A stretch of DNA of 64,000 nucleotides from positions 10,145,991 through 10,209,990 of the forward strand of contig CM077827.1 in NCBI GenBank assembly GCA_039720395.1. Reading direction: 5' to 3'. Position numbers and translations under genes: made by a program. Shown in pieces: positions 11,843 through 23,925 of the stretch. The notes under the pieces are model-generated. The model searched no databases and had not been told where the DNA came from. It saw only the letters and a program-made list of their open reading frames with translations. Numbering within the stretch: position 1 is the stretch's first letter; the number at the start of each line of letters is the position of its first letter. Source of the stretch: Liquidambar formosana. Its lineage: Eukaryota; Streptophyta; Magnoliopsida; Saxifragales; Altingiaceae.

Positions 11843-13501
11843 TGTGGGAATCGAACAAGAGGGAAAAATCGAAGTGCAGAATATAAAAATTTTTCCTGCG
11901 ATTCCCAATCCCATGAATCCCATGAATCTAACTATGCATAACACAAAATCAAACCCTAACTACAAAGAGGGTTAGAACACTTACAGAATTTTTTGTCTTC
12001 TCCTTTTTGCTCCAAGCTTTGATTCCGGACAGCGGTGAATGAGCAGCCCAAGTGTGCTGCCTCCAACAGTATCCACACCTAGCTAGAGCTTCAAGTCATT
12101 TCCTCATTTTCCTTGTTGTTGCTAGTGTAGGAGAAGAGAGGAAAGAGAGAGAGGGAGGCTGGAAATTCTGGCCAGCCCTTGGGGAGTTCAATTTATGATG
12201 ATATCACACCTCATAGTGTGACTTATATAGTCCACACTAAGGGGGCCGGCCCTAGGGGGAAACCCTATTAGGGTTTTATGCAATTTCTCTAAATTGCACA
12301 ATAACCCCTATAAATTATATCAAATATAAATGGGCCTCAAAGAACTATTATTTATGCAATCATACCCTTTCTCTCATAGACTTTAAAGCTCATCTTGCAT
12401 GATCAGTGTGTGACCCATTGGGTTCACATCATTAAGTAGTAGGAATAGCACGAGGTGTGCACAATGGAACTCTTTCCATTTAGGGTCTAATTGGAACTCC
12501 TTCCAATTCCCTAATTGATTATAACTCACTTATATCAATTAGGGCTTCTACTAACCATGAGTAACACCTAGCATATGGCTCATGGTGTGGTCCTTAATGA
12601 GGTGAATATTCATTTACAAAGAACCCTTCTGTTATAGTTTATAGGTTACAATTGCATCCTTCTTTCAACACAATGTCTCCAATTGAACTAATAGGACATG
12701 GAAGTCTGTCAAATCCCTAGTTCAATTACTTTATACTCATTCATAGATATCAACTCATTGATGAACTCATGAAACTCTTTTCATATTCATCCTACCATGG
12801 CCATGGATTTAATGAGTTATATTATGAATGCTATGTGAGACATTCTCTCTCTTTTTCCTGAGAGTGATGGATCCCTTGTTGATCACTCACATGGCTTCAT
12901 ACACATAACAGTAGGGCCAATGAACACCTTTGCAGACCCCTAAATAGGATCTGCACTTAGTGTTATCAAACTTCTAAAGCTACATGCATAAGGCAACTAT
13001 GGTGTCTCAGGTCTAAGGATTACTTGTACCACTATAACAATGAGAAACTGATTAACAGGCAGGATAAAACTCCATTCAGTTTATCTCATATCTTTAGTCA
13101 CATTCAGTGTACCTATTCTCGTAATAGGCACCCACTTGTTGGTTGTAGTGTCTCCACACAAATAGCTTGAAACTAGCTATCCTCCTATAGAGTCAACCTA
13201 ACAAGTGCTAGTCCTATGGTTCATTACTGTCCATCATAGTGAACCTTCAACTAGGAATGCTTTAGGAGTTTAGTACAGAGATATATCTATAGTCTCAAAA
13301 TTACAACTCTTTGTAATTCCATATTCTCAACTCTAACTCCATGGACATATTATGTAAATATAAATGATGCATATAAACATAATAGAATAAGCCCTTTTAT
13401 TAAATCAATAATAAATGTGACATACATAAATGAAATCAAATGATTGTTCCTAATCCCTAAACAATCATCTCTATGATTGGCTCTAGGGCATAATCCTAAT
13501 A
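11843..13501 (-). repeat. Copia 5' LTR (about 1.66 kb)
   Basis: The outer end (13176-13501) matches the 3' LTR remnant. The inner end (CCCACA) abuts the tRNA primer site. The expected terminal TG appears as TA (13501-13500), probably a mutation. A TATA-like CTATATAAG lies near 12222 on the element strand. A GA-rich stretch lies at about 12128-12165. Confidence 0.7.
12221..12230 (-). promoter_or_regulatory. Putative TATA box in the copia LTR
   Basis: The minus strand has CTATATAAGT inside the 5' LTR, upstream of the primer site in element orientation. It is a plausible LTR promoter element from sequence alone. Confidence 0.4.
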
Positions 13502-13814
13502 GCTTTGGTGCTCTGACTATTTTCTCACCTTCTTTTGAACAAGTATACACCTTCTTAGTTATTTCATTCCCATGATTCTTGTTACTACTCCCAATTTGAA
13601 CACTAAATCCTGTTTGCCTCGTATAATTGTTGTAGAAGGCATAAGTGTCATCCAAAGAGTCAAACTTTTGTCCTACGAAAGGTTTGTGTCTTTGCATTAC
13701 AGTAGGAACGTAACACACTTTTGAATTGATTGAGGAGGAGTCATGGTGTTGTGTTTGTGAGTAATCTAATTCAATGTCAAAGTCCTCCATTAATCTATAT
13801 GAAGAAAGAACCAT
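13502..13814 (-). pseudogene. MULE transposase 5' part: FAR1 DNA-binding domain
   Basis: A minus-strand frame starts at ATG 13814, about 10 bp inside the TIR edge. After an acidic, Ser-rich leader it reads RHKPFVGQKFDSLDDTYAFY, then NNYTRQTGFSVQIGSSNK and KVYTCSKEGEK. This is the WRKY-GCM1-type FAR1 domain (GMxFxSxxxAxxFYxxYAxxxGFSVR, then C-S-x-EG). The frame runs into the copia LTR at VRAPKL. The rest of the FAR1 domain, including its last metal ligands, is missing. The other half of the gene is at 3317-5119. Confidence 0.85.
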
Positions 13815-13822
13815 ACTACTAT

Positions 13823-14925
13823 TTTACAACTGGGACAAAAAAAGTTAAACAATACACAATATTGGTATACCCATTCGAATATTAGTCATGGCAAAACCAA
13901 GCAATACACAATACACATGCCTAGGCAGCCCAAATGTAAGGAGAAAAACAATATACCTAGGTAGGCAACCAGCAAAAAATGCAAGTTTAAAATTTGCTCA
14001 AACATTCACAATTTGCTTAAACATAGTGAACATTGAATAAAATTAACCTAGTCAATTTTATAGTCTACGGTTTAATGTATACTTGGAGAACAGAGATTTT
14101 CACTTGGTCATGGTTAGGAGAAAAAAAGTTAAACAATACACAATATTGGTATATCCATTCGAACAGTAGTCATGGCAAGACTAAGCAATACACAATACAC
14201 ATACCTAGGCAGCCCAAACGAAAGGAGAAAAACAATATACCTAGGTAGGCAGCAAAAATGCAAGTTCAAAATTTGCTCAAACATTCAAAATTTGCCTGAA
14301 CATAGTGAATATTGAATAAAATTAACCTAGTTAGTTTTATAGTCTATAGTTTAATGGAAGGGATGGCTTTTATACTTGGAGAACAGAGATTATCACTCAG
14401 TCATGGCAAGGAGAAAAAAAATTTACACGGTGTGAGGGTTTAGAGGAAAAAAAAAGAGCATTAGTCGAGTCGCTGGCGGTGGGGGTCTTGCTGTGATGGG
14501 GTCTTGCTGTAATGGAGGGTCACACGGGGCGAGGGTTTGGAGGGGAAAAAAAAACCAAAAAAACAAAAGAAATCGAGAAAACATAGTAAATACCCACAAT
14601 GAGTGTCAGGTCGCTAGCGGTGAGTAGTGAGTGGGGTTGCTGCCAAAAGTAAGTAGGGTTGCTGTAGCAGTGAGGGGTTGCTACGTGGGGAGGGTTACAC
14701 TGTGTGAGGGTGGGTTTGGACAAAAAAAAGAAAAAAAAAAAAAAAAAAACAGAAGAAGAAGAAAGAAATGGCAGAAGGAAGCTCACCAGTTTGCTGGGGT
14801 TGCTCTGGGTTGCAGCGACGAGGGTTGATTCTTGGAGAGAAGGAGGATTCTAGGTGAGTGTTTTTATTTCTTCTTCTTTTATTTATTTATTTATTTATTT
14901 TATATTTGTTAGGTTAATGTTTTTC
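13823..14925. repeat. Inner part of the right MULE TIR
   Basis: This is the reverse complement of about 200-1003. It is longer than the left arm because of an internal tandem duplication (13837-14412). It ends at the gypsy LTR; the outer TIR part resumes at 24745. The transposase start codon lies just inside it, so the TIR would carry the gene's promoter. Confidence 0.8.
13837..14412. repeat. Tandem duplication of about 284 bp inside the right TIR
   Basis: Copy one starts at 13837 and copy two at 14121, both with AAAAAAAGTTAAACAATACA. Both run through CATAGTGAA...TTGAATAAAATTAACCTAG and end near a GGAGAACAGAGATT block. The left TIR has a single copy (about 690-985). The copies differ by scattered substitutions and short indels. 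Confidence 0.85.
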
Positions 14926-16398
14926 TGTCACGACCCAAAATTAATTAAGCCGTGATCAATATTAATAAATCTAGTTTAATTAAGAAAATCATTTAGGAAG
15001 CACGTGAATGGCACGCGTTAGAAAACTGGTAATTTCAATAAAAATTTCGGCATGACCCATTCGTAAATGGGACATACCGTAACAAAATCCTGTATAAAAG
15101 AGTTATAAAAGTTCCTGTCATCCATCATTGGTATCATCACATGCTAAATAAACCATATGAAGAAACCTACGAAATTAAAATATTACAAACCATGAGTTAT
15201 TATGTGTCTAGCGCCCATTGGCCGAATACATAGTGTTTAGTTAATACATATCCATAATATTAAAAAATTTTCCCATCAAAGTATAGCACCTCAAGGCGAG
15301 GTCTCCCCAGCTATGAAATCATCTGAAAAAGGTTTATAAACATAGGAGTGAGTATAAAACTCAGTAGATATAATTTTCATATAGAAATAACCAAAGCATG
15401 ATAATATAACCAATTACAATCATGCTTAGAATAATTAAAACCCATGCAATGTCATGAATGATATGCGACTCATGTCCATTTAACATAATCCATAATTACC
15501 GACCACTCCCGCAGGAGTCTTCGCGCGGAACCGGAGGATTTAAACCCACCTCCAAGAGGACAACACAAGGGTTCCTACCTGGAACCGGAAAGTAGCCTCT
15601 GATTCGGGAACACAAGGGTTCCTACCTGGAACCGGAAAGTACCCAGGACCAAAGGAATGGAAAACACCGCTAAGTCCCTTGACCGCTAGTAGTCCAAATC
15701 CAATGACCCTTTAATATACTTTTACCAAGTAATTAATTAAGTCCATTTCATGCATTTTATGCCAATGAATGCCATGAAAAGCATAAAACTCGTACACGTG
15801 TCAGTTATTCCAAAAATCAACAATATGTAATTATTTAATAATTATATAACATGTGAGAGCTATGTAAAACATGTAAAATATAGACCAACAAGAATTTACA
15901 TAGCATGCACCTTCAAAATAAACCAAAATATGACAAGTATATCAACCCATATACTCCCAAAAGTAATATTCCTAATTATAGGGTTATGTAAACTAGACCC
16001 CTCAGTACATGCATTACAAAATATACATGATAATCCACCCAAATATCACGTAAACTCGTAAATAGCACCCAAAATACATTTTTATCTAACATATATGGGC
16101 TTATATACTAACCCATTATCATCCCTACGGTTAAAACCCATGAAAATTACACCTACCACAAGTATGTTGCACCAAACGTAGAGAAAATGTGTTGGGAAGG
16201 TCGGATCTGAGCCTAGAATGCAAGAACAAACTCCAAACTCTACAGATCAGGCTTGAATCCTCTCCAAGCATGTGTAGATCTTCAAATCTAGCCCCTAGAA
16301 CGCGAGTCCAAGCGTTGAAATGAGATGAGAGAGTCAAAAACCCATGCATGCAAGAGAAAAACGTGATTTTCTCTCTCCAAACAAGCCTTTTCTCTCTC

Positions 16399-16447
<49 letters not shown>

Positions 16448-17266
16448 ACACTCAAAATGCTGAAAAATGGGTGTTAGAGTCGTGATATGAAGGTTTTGAA
16501 AAGGGGTGAGAGGGCACATGCGTCATTTGTTCTAAAAAAAATCTGCCAGTCGAGAGTTTCAGACGGCTGAAAATAACTTTCAGCCGGCTGAAACTAAATG
16601 GAAAAAATCTCCTTCTCTGGATTGTTCAGACGGCTCAAATGTAAACTTTCAGCCGTCTGAAAATTGGCTTTCAGCCGGCTGAAACATGTTTCAGCCGTCT
16701 GAAATTTTCAGACAGCTGAAACATGACAATCCATCAGGCAATCCCTCATCAGCACTGATCACAACCTTCTTTTCATTAAAAACATTTAAGTAATCTTCTC
16801 CATTCTTTTATTCTTCCTTTTACTTTAAGTTATTTAATGAAAATAAGCAAATAACCCCCCATTTGAATCCAAATAAAATATCAAAAAAATCAAATTCCAA
16901 GTATATCAAAATCTCATTTTCAAGTTTTAGTACAAAATCCGACTCCCGACAGATTTTCCGAAAACAAACATATGAGTAAACCGATCTAAACGTGATAATA
17001 AAATCCCATAAAATCACAGATGTCTTATAATATTATAAACTTCCATTACCGCCAAAAATTATCTTCGAAAACAAAGATTTATGAAAATTCATTTTTTCCC
17101 AACACTTAGCCAAATTTTCAGTAGTCTAAAAGTGTGAAATCGTAAACACAACAACATCACACACATGCGATACCCACACGTGACAATACCCGACAAATCA
17201 ACTAAAGTACATGCAAATTATGCATTAAAGGTGAGGTTATCCTAATTAAATGACACGGGTATTACA
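14926..17266 (-). repeat. Gypsy 3' LTR (left copy)
   Basis: In plus orientation it begins TGTCACGACCC and ends GGTATTACA. It contains a direct repeat with hairpin potential (GGTTCCTACCTGGAACC, near 15570-15586 and 15608-15624), a CT microsatellite (about 16393-16446) and a cluster of palindromic CAGCCGGCTG/CAGACGGCTG boxes (16556-16724). The 28-bp core at 16793-16820 is inverted relative to the other LTR. Confidence 0.92.
16556..16724. repeat. Palindromic CAGCCGGCTG repeat cluster in the LTR
   Basis: Seven or eight copies of a short palindrome, TTTCAGCCGGCTGAAA or variants TTCAGACGGCTGAAA and TTTCAGCCGTCTGAAA, lie within 170 bp. The same cluster occurs in the right LTR at about 24034-24202. 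Such boxes could bind a dimeric factor or form cruciforms; neither is shown. Confidence 0.75.
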
Positions 17267-17280
17267 ATTCCTCCCTCCTA
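17267..17280 (-). other. Polypurine tract of the gypsy element
   Basis: The minus strand reads TAGGAGGGAGGAAT directly before the LTR start TGTAATACC. It is the plus-strand DNA primer of the element. Confidence 0.85.
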
Positions 17281-17313
17281 AAAGTGAATTCGTCCTCGAA
17301 TTCAAATCATACC

Positions 17314-20300
17314 TTAATTGTCAAATAGATATGGATAGGTTTCACGCATGAACCATTCTAGTTCCCAAGTAGCTTCTTCCTCGCCATGATGGTTCCATAA
17401 CACTTTTACCAAAGGAATAGTCTTTCCACGCAAAACTTTCTCACGATAATCTAAAACCCGGATAGGATATTCCGCATAGGTGGCATCTTCCTCCACTTCA
17501 ATATCTTGCCAATCAATCACATGAGATGGATCGTGAACATACTTGCGTAACATGGACACGTGGAACACATTGTGCACTTTACTAAACTGCAATGGCAATG
17601 CCAACTCATAAGCATTGAGACCTCTAGTGCCAATGATCCTAAATGGTCCAATGAAACGTTGTGCAAGCTTCCCCTTCTTGCCAAAACGAAACACTCCTTT
17701 TCGAGGTGACACTTTCAACATTACAAAGTCTCCTAGTTGAAAGGTCAAAGGTGTTTGTCGCTTATCAGCATAGCTCTTGTACCTACTTTGAGCTGTCTTG
17801 AGTCGCTCTCTGATGAGTTTGACTTTATCTGTGGTCTCTTGAATCAACTCCGGTCCCAGTAAAGTTCCTTCACCGGTCTCTGCCCAACACATAGGAGATC
17901 TACACGGTCTCCCATACAACGCCTCGAAAGGTGCCATCCCGATGCTAGCCTGAAAGCTGTTATTGTAAGAAAACTCTGCCAGAGCCAAGTGTTCTTGCCA
18001 ACTTCCCTTAAAGTCCAAAACACATGCTCGCAACATATCCTCCAAGATCTGATTAACACGCTCAGTCTGCCCATCTGTCTGTGGATGATAGGCCGAGCTA
18101 AGGTGTAATCGAGTACCCAACTCCCTTTGCAAACTCTGCCAAAACTGAGAAAGGAAATGAGGATCTCTATCAGATACAATCGATTTGGGGACTCCATGCA
18201 AACGTATTATCTCTCTGATATACAATCGAGCCAACTTCTCAGCTGAGTCAGTCGATCGCACAGCCATAAAGTGAGCGGACTTGGTAAAACGGTCTACTAC
18301 CACCCAAATAGTGTCATGACCTCTCTGAGTACGTGGCAAACCACTGATGAAATCCATAGTGATTTCCTCCCATTTCCACTGAGGCGGCGGTAAAGGCTGC
18401 AATTGCCCAAAAGGCTTCCTATGGTCAGCTTTGACCTGCTGACACGTATAACACTTGGCGACAAATCTTGCTACGTCACATTTCATACCTTTCCACCAGA
18501 ATTGTCTTTTCAAGTCTCTATACATCTTATTATTGCCTGGATGAATAGAAAACTTTGATCGATGAGCAAGACTAAGAACTTCTTCCTTAATCTTCTCATT
18601 ACATGGAACTGCAAGTCTATTCTGGTACCTCAAACCACCATTAGGATCTATGGTCCATCCAGATACATCTTCACCATTCAGTACTCTACCACGGATATCC
18701 ACTAACTTAGGATCTTCATATTGAGCTTTCACAATCTTAGGGATAGGGTAAGGTCTCACCAAATTATAGACACATTCTTTACCTGCCAAACCACCAACAA
18801 ACAAATTATGGTCACACAAGGCATTTACCATCCTCCAATGGTGGATAGAAATACTATATAAAGTCCCACAAGACTTCCTGCTCAAAGCATCTGCTACAAC
18901 ATTAGCCTTCCCAGGGTGATACTTCAATTCAAAATCATAATCTTCTAAATACTCCACCCACCTTCTCTGCCTGAGATTCAAATCCCTTTGGGTAAAAATA
19001 TACTTTAAGCTCTTATGGTCCGAAAAGACCTCAAACTTCTCACCATACAAATAACATCTCCAAAGTTTCAGTGCAAACACTACAGCTGCAAGCTCTAAAT
19101 CATGAGTGGGATAATTCATCTCATGTGGCTTCAACTGTCTAGATCCGTATGCAACAACTCTCTCAGTCTGCATCAACACACATCCCAATCCACTCAATGA
19201 TGCATCACAATACACGGTATACCCCAACCCACTAGTTGGAATGATCAAAACTGGTGCAGATGTCAAACAAGACTTCAACTCCTCAAATGCTTCCTCACAA
19301 GCATCGTCCCAAATGAAGGGTACATCTTTCCTGGTTAACCGCGTAAGAGGTGCGGCAATGCTAGAGAAACCTTCTACAAATCTCCGATAATAACCTGCCA
19401 AACCTAGGAAACTGCGAATCTCAGTCACGTTCCTAGGTCTAGGCCAATTCAAAATAGCTTCAACCTTGGACGGGTTTACTGCAATACCTTCCTCAGATAC
19501 TATGTGCCCCAAAAACTTCACTTGGTTCAACCAAAAGTCACACTTCTCCCACTTGGCATACAACCTATGCTCTCTCAAAGTCTGCAATACAATTGCCAAA
19601 TGATGCGCGTGTTCCTCTTGAGTCCTCGAATATACCAAAATATCATCAATAAATACAACCACAAATTGATCTAGATGAGGACGAAACACTCGATTCATTA
19701 GATCCATAAAAGCTGCAGGTGCATTGGTCAAACCGAAAGGCATCACCAAGAACTCATAATGACCATATCGAGAATTAAAAGCGGTCTTCTCAACATCCTC
19801 ATCTCGAACAAGCATCTGGTGATAACCAGAACGCAAGTCAATCTTGGAAAAGAACTGGGACCCACGTAACTGGTCAAATAAATCATCAATACGAGGCAAT
19901 GGATACTTGTTCTTGATGGTGACACGATTCAACTGTCTATAGTCAATACATAATCTCAAGGACCCATCCTTCTTCTTTACAAAAAGTACAGGTGCACCCC
20001 ATGGTGATCTACTCTCCTGGATAAAACCCTTAGCTTTGAGTTCTTCAATTTGAGTCTTCAACTCTCGAAGCTCAACAGGAGCCATTCTATATGGCATAAT
20101 AGAAATGGGTCCCGTTCCCGGTTGCAAATCAATAGTAAAGTCTACCTCCCTCCTAGGGGGCAAACCTGGTAATTCATCTGGGAATACATCAAGAAATTCC
20201 CGTACAACGGGAATGTGGTGGGGATGTATACCCTCAGCATCTTCACCCTTGATTGCGGCTAGAAAACTCAAATAACTACTCTTCTTGAAACGCCGAATCT

Positions 20301-22149
20301 GGATATCAAACAAGATATCCGGATGGAGAGTATGCCTATCTCCATAGAATGAGAAAACTCCACCACTAGAATTATGGAAAGTTACTTTCTTCTTGTAACA
20401 ATCCATCACCGCTCTATAATTGGCTAACCAATCCATGCCAATGATGATATCATAACCAGATACATCCAAAATGATGAGATCTATCAACATCTCCTGGCCC
20501 ACAATGTTAATACAACACTCTCGGCAAATATAACTAGTCATGAAACAATTCCCAAGAGGAGTATCTACTTCCAATGTAAAACCCAAATCATCATACTTCA
20601 ATTCCAAAGTATTAGCAAACGATGAAGAAATAAATGAATGTGTGGATCCCGGATCAAACAAAACTTTAGCCCATACTCCAAAGACTAGGAATGTACCTTC
20701 AACCACTGCATTAGAAGCTCCTTCTTCCTGGCGATGCATAGCAAACACTCGCCCATGCTGACGGTTACCCTGTCCTCTTCCACTGCCACCTCCACCTCCA
20801 CCGCGCCCCTGGCGGTTTTGGGGTTGCTGACCATATCCCTGTGGTGGCTGCTGTTGCTGCTGTGGTGGTTGGTATTGAGGTTGTGGGTACTGGGGTGGTT
20901 GATAATATTGCTGTTGGTAGGGTTGGGTGATGTGCTGTTGTCCATAATATAGGGGTGGCATGAAATAGGACTGAGAATGCACTGGCATTGTTGATTGTCC
21001 CTGATAACCATATCCTTGCTGGGAGAAATATGGTGGTGGGGAATTCACAGATGGTTGCCGGGAAGATGATGAACCCCCAATCAAAAGTGGACAATTGGGT
21101 TTGATATGCCCCTTCTGCTTACAGTGAAAACAAGTCTTCTGGGTTCCGCTACTACCACTGGAACTGCTACTACTACTATTCTTTCCTGGTTGTGGTTGTT
21201 TGAACTGAATCCCTTTAGGACGAAGATTGGGATTAGTTCCAGAACCTCCACCCTGCTGTTGTGGCTTCTTCCCTAATCCAGAACCACTAGCACCATTCTT
21301 CCGTGGTTGTGGATTATTCCTTCTACGCTCTCTCTCCAGAGCCCTGTCTTCTCTATAGCCCAAGTGTTCCTCTTCAGCAGCTAAAACAGAACTCACGAGT
21401 CTCTTGAAATCATTAATCATTAAATGATTCACCTTGCCTTGTAGAGTACGGTTCAAACCCCACTCGTATCTTCTACATTTTTCTTTCTCATCCGTATTCA
21501 TTCCCACAGAAAATCTACACAACTCCACAAACTTGGAGGTGTACTGTTAAGCAGTCATCTCCCCTTGCTTCAAATTCATCAGTTCCCGGATCTTGTTGTT
21601 TTTAAAGGCTTCCGGATAAAAGTTATCGTTGAACTTAGACTCAAATTGCTCCCAAGTCATAGCTCCCAACTCTTCAGGTGAACCTTGACTAGTCCACCAA
21701 TCCTCAGCCATGTCAGTGAACAGGCTAGAAGCAAATTCCACCCAATAAGATTTGGGTATGCGGGCTAAGTTCAAATCAGCTTTCACCCTACGGATCCATT
21801 TGTCAGCCTTAGCTGGGTCGTGGTCCCCATCAAACCTGGAAGGTTTGACCTCACGAAACTCCTTCCTCAATAGTGACTTCCGAGTCATTTCCACCAACTC
21901 TGGGTCCTGATTTCGATAAGCATTAGTGGCTAAGTTAGCCTGCAGTCCTTGCATGGCAGCAAAAAGGGCATCCAATTGGACCGGATTGAAATTTTCCTGT
22001 ATGGGTGGAGGGTTTGCAGCTTGTTCCCCAACTGGAACCTGTAGTGGATCTTGTGCATTGGCTTCGGCCTCAGCTCGCGCTTGTGCTTCGGCTTCAGCCC
22101 GAGCCCGAGCTTCAGCGGCACGACGACTGTTACGGGTGTTCCTCGGCAT
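17314..22149 (-). CDS. Gag-pol polyprotein of Ty3/gypsy chromovirus, one in-frame stop
   Basis: I place the start at [10 protein letters not shown] (22149), not at the earlier ATG of the open frame. Gag core reads [18 protein letters not shown] and [22 protein letters not shown] stop is codon 201 (21547-21549), between MTA and [10 protein letters not shown]; the same frame continues to 17314. The zinc knuckle is [14 protein letters not shown] (about residue 340). Protease has [14 protein letters not shown] has [13 protein letters not shown]. RNase H has [14 protein letters not shown]. Integrase has the H-H-C-C finger ([19 protein letters not shown]) and acidic residues in [15 protein letters not shown] and [10 protein letters not shown]. 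The C-terminus has a chromodomain-like block ([19 protein letters not shown], then EEATWELE). Without the stop the frame would be 1611 codons. The stop may be a recent mutation. Confidence 0.92.
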
Positions 22150-22385
22150 TCTAATAAACATAAACCAACTATCATATATGCCATAGATAGTAAATAGTTC
22201 TCTAGTTTGTGCTATATTATACCACATGCACACTAAATCATTAACACCCAATATATTATCCAACATGTGTAACCTAACATGTTTCTAGGTTCCCATCAAA
22301 TACAAACAAAGTTCTCAATCAACATGTTATCCCTACATGTTAATTATACTTACACAGGTATACTCCCATATGGACCTACTAGCAA

Positions 22386-22397
22386 GCTCTGATACCA
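22386..22397 (-). other. Primer binding site (initiator tRNA-Met), gypsy element
   Basis: The minus strand reads TGGTATCAGAGC, eight bases after the 5' LTR end GTGACA. It marks the 5' end of the element's internal region. Confidence 0.9.
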
Positions 22398-22405
22398 AAA
22401 AGAAT

Positions 22406-23878
22406 TGTCACGACCCAAAATTAATTAAGCCGTGATCAATATTAATAAATCTAGTTTAATTAAGAAAATCATTTAGGAAGCACGTGAATGGCACGCGTTA
22501 GAAAACTGGTAATTTCAATAAAAATTTCGGCATGACCCATTCGTAAATGGGACATACCGTAACAAAATCCTGTATAAAAGAGTTATAAAAGTTCCTGTCA
22601 TCCATCATTGGTATCATCACATGCTAAATAAACCATATGAAGAAACCTACGAAATTAAAATATTACAAACCATGAGTTATTATGTGTCTAGCGCCCATTG
22701 GCCGAATACATAGTGTTTAGTTAATACATATCCATAATATTAAAAAATTTTCCCATTAAAGTATAGCACCTCAAGGCGAGGTCTCCCCAGCTATGAAATC
22801 ATCTGAAAAAGGTTTATAAACATAGGAGTGAGTATAAAACTCAGTAGATATAATTTTCATATAGAAATAACCAAAGCATGATAATATAACCAATTACAAT
22901 CATGCTTAGAATAATTAAAACCCATGCAATGTCATGAATGATATGCGACTCATGTCCATTTAACATAATCCATAATTACCGACCACTCCCGCAGGAGTCT
23001 TCGCGCGGAACCGGAGGATTTAAACCCACCTCCAAGAGGACAACACAAGGGTTCCTACCTGGAACCGGAAAGTAGCCTCTGATTCGGGAACACAAGGGTT
23101 CCTACCTGGAACCGGAAAGTACCCAGGACCAAAGGAATGGAAAACACCGCTAAGTCCCTTGACCGCTAGTAGTCCAAATCCAATGACCCTTTAATATACT
23201 TTTACCAAGTAATTAATTAAGTCCATTTCATGCATTTTATGCCAATGAATGCCATGAAAAGCATAAAACTCGTACACGTGTCAGTTATTCCAAAAATCAA
23301 CAATATGTAATTATTTAATAATTATATAACATGTGAGAGCTATGTAAAACATGTAAAATATAGACCAACAAGAATTTACATAGCATGCACCTTCAAAATA
23401 AACCAAAATATGACAAGTATATCAACCCATATACTCCCAAAAGTAATATTCCTAATTATAGGGTTATGTAAACTAGACCCCTCAGTACATGCATTACAAA
23501 ATATACATGATAATCCACCCAAATATCACGTAAACTCGTAAATAGCACCCAAAATACATTTTTATCTAACATATATGGGCTTATATACTAACCCATTATC
23601 ATCCCTACGGTTAAAACCCACGAAAATTACACCTACCACAAGTATGTTGCACCAAACATAGAGAAAATGTGTTGGGAAGGTCGGATCTGAGCCTAGAATG
23701 CAAGAACAAACTCCAAACTCTACAGATCAGGCTTGAATCCTCTCCAAGCATGTGTAGATCTTCAAATCTAGCCCCTAGAACGCGAGTCCAAGCGTTGAAA
23801 TGAGATGAGAGAGTCAAAAACCCATGCATGCAAGAGAAAAACGTGATTTTCTCTCTCCAAACAAGCCTTTTCTCTCTC

Positions 23879-23925
<47 letters not shown>

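Larger units (their letters stand above)
5120..13501 (-). mobile_element. Decayed Ty1/copia retrotransposon inserted in the MULE transposase gene
   Basis: The element reads on the minus strand. Its 5' LTR (11843-13501) is followed by an initiator-Met tRNA primer site (11830-11841). At the other end a polypurine tract (5446-5454) precedes the 3' LTR. Degenerate pol segments show copia RT and RNase H motifs. The first 326 bp of both LTRs align, but the 3' LTR stops there and abuts transposase coding sequence. No target duplication is visible, as expected if a deletion removed that end. It separates the FAR1 DNA-binding domain from the DDE domain. Confidence 0.82.

Noticed and set aside
5120..13501. 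Copia element interpreted as having short 326-bp LTRs
   Set aside because: The right copy is followed by no primer site at 326 bp, while a perfect initiator-Met primer site lies at 11830-11841, implying a 1659-bp LTR.
16131..16451. A frame encoding an Arg-Glu repeat start (and its counterpart at 23611)
   Set aside because: It is produced by the CT/GA microsatellite in the LTR and repeats in both LTRs.
20734..20952. Antisense frame over the Gln/Pro-rich linker of gag
   Set aside because: Low-complexity mirror of the CAG/CCA-rich coding strand.
17844..22184. Several additional frames on both strands inside the gypsy element
   Set aside because: They overlap the gag-pol frame in other frames and show no family features; their composition mirrors the main frame.
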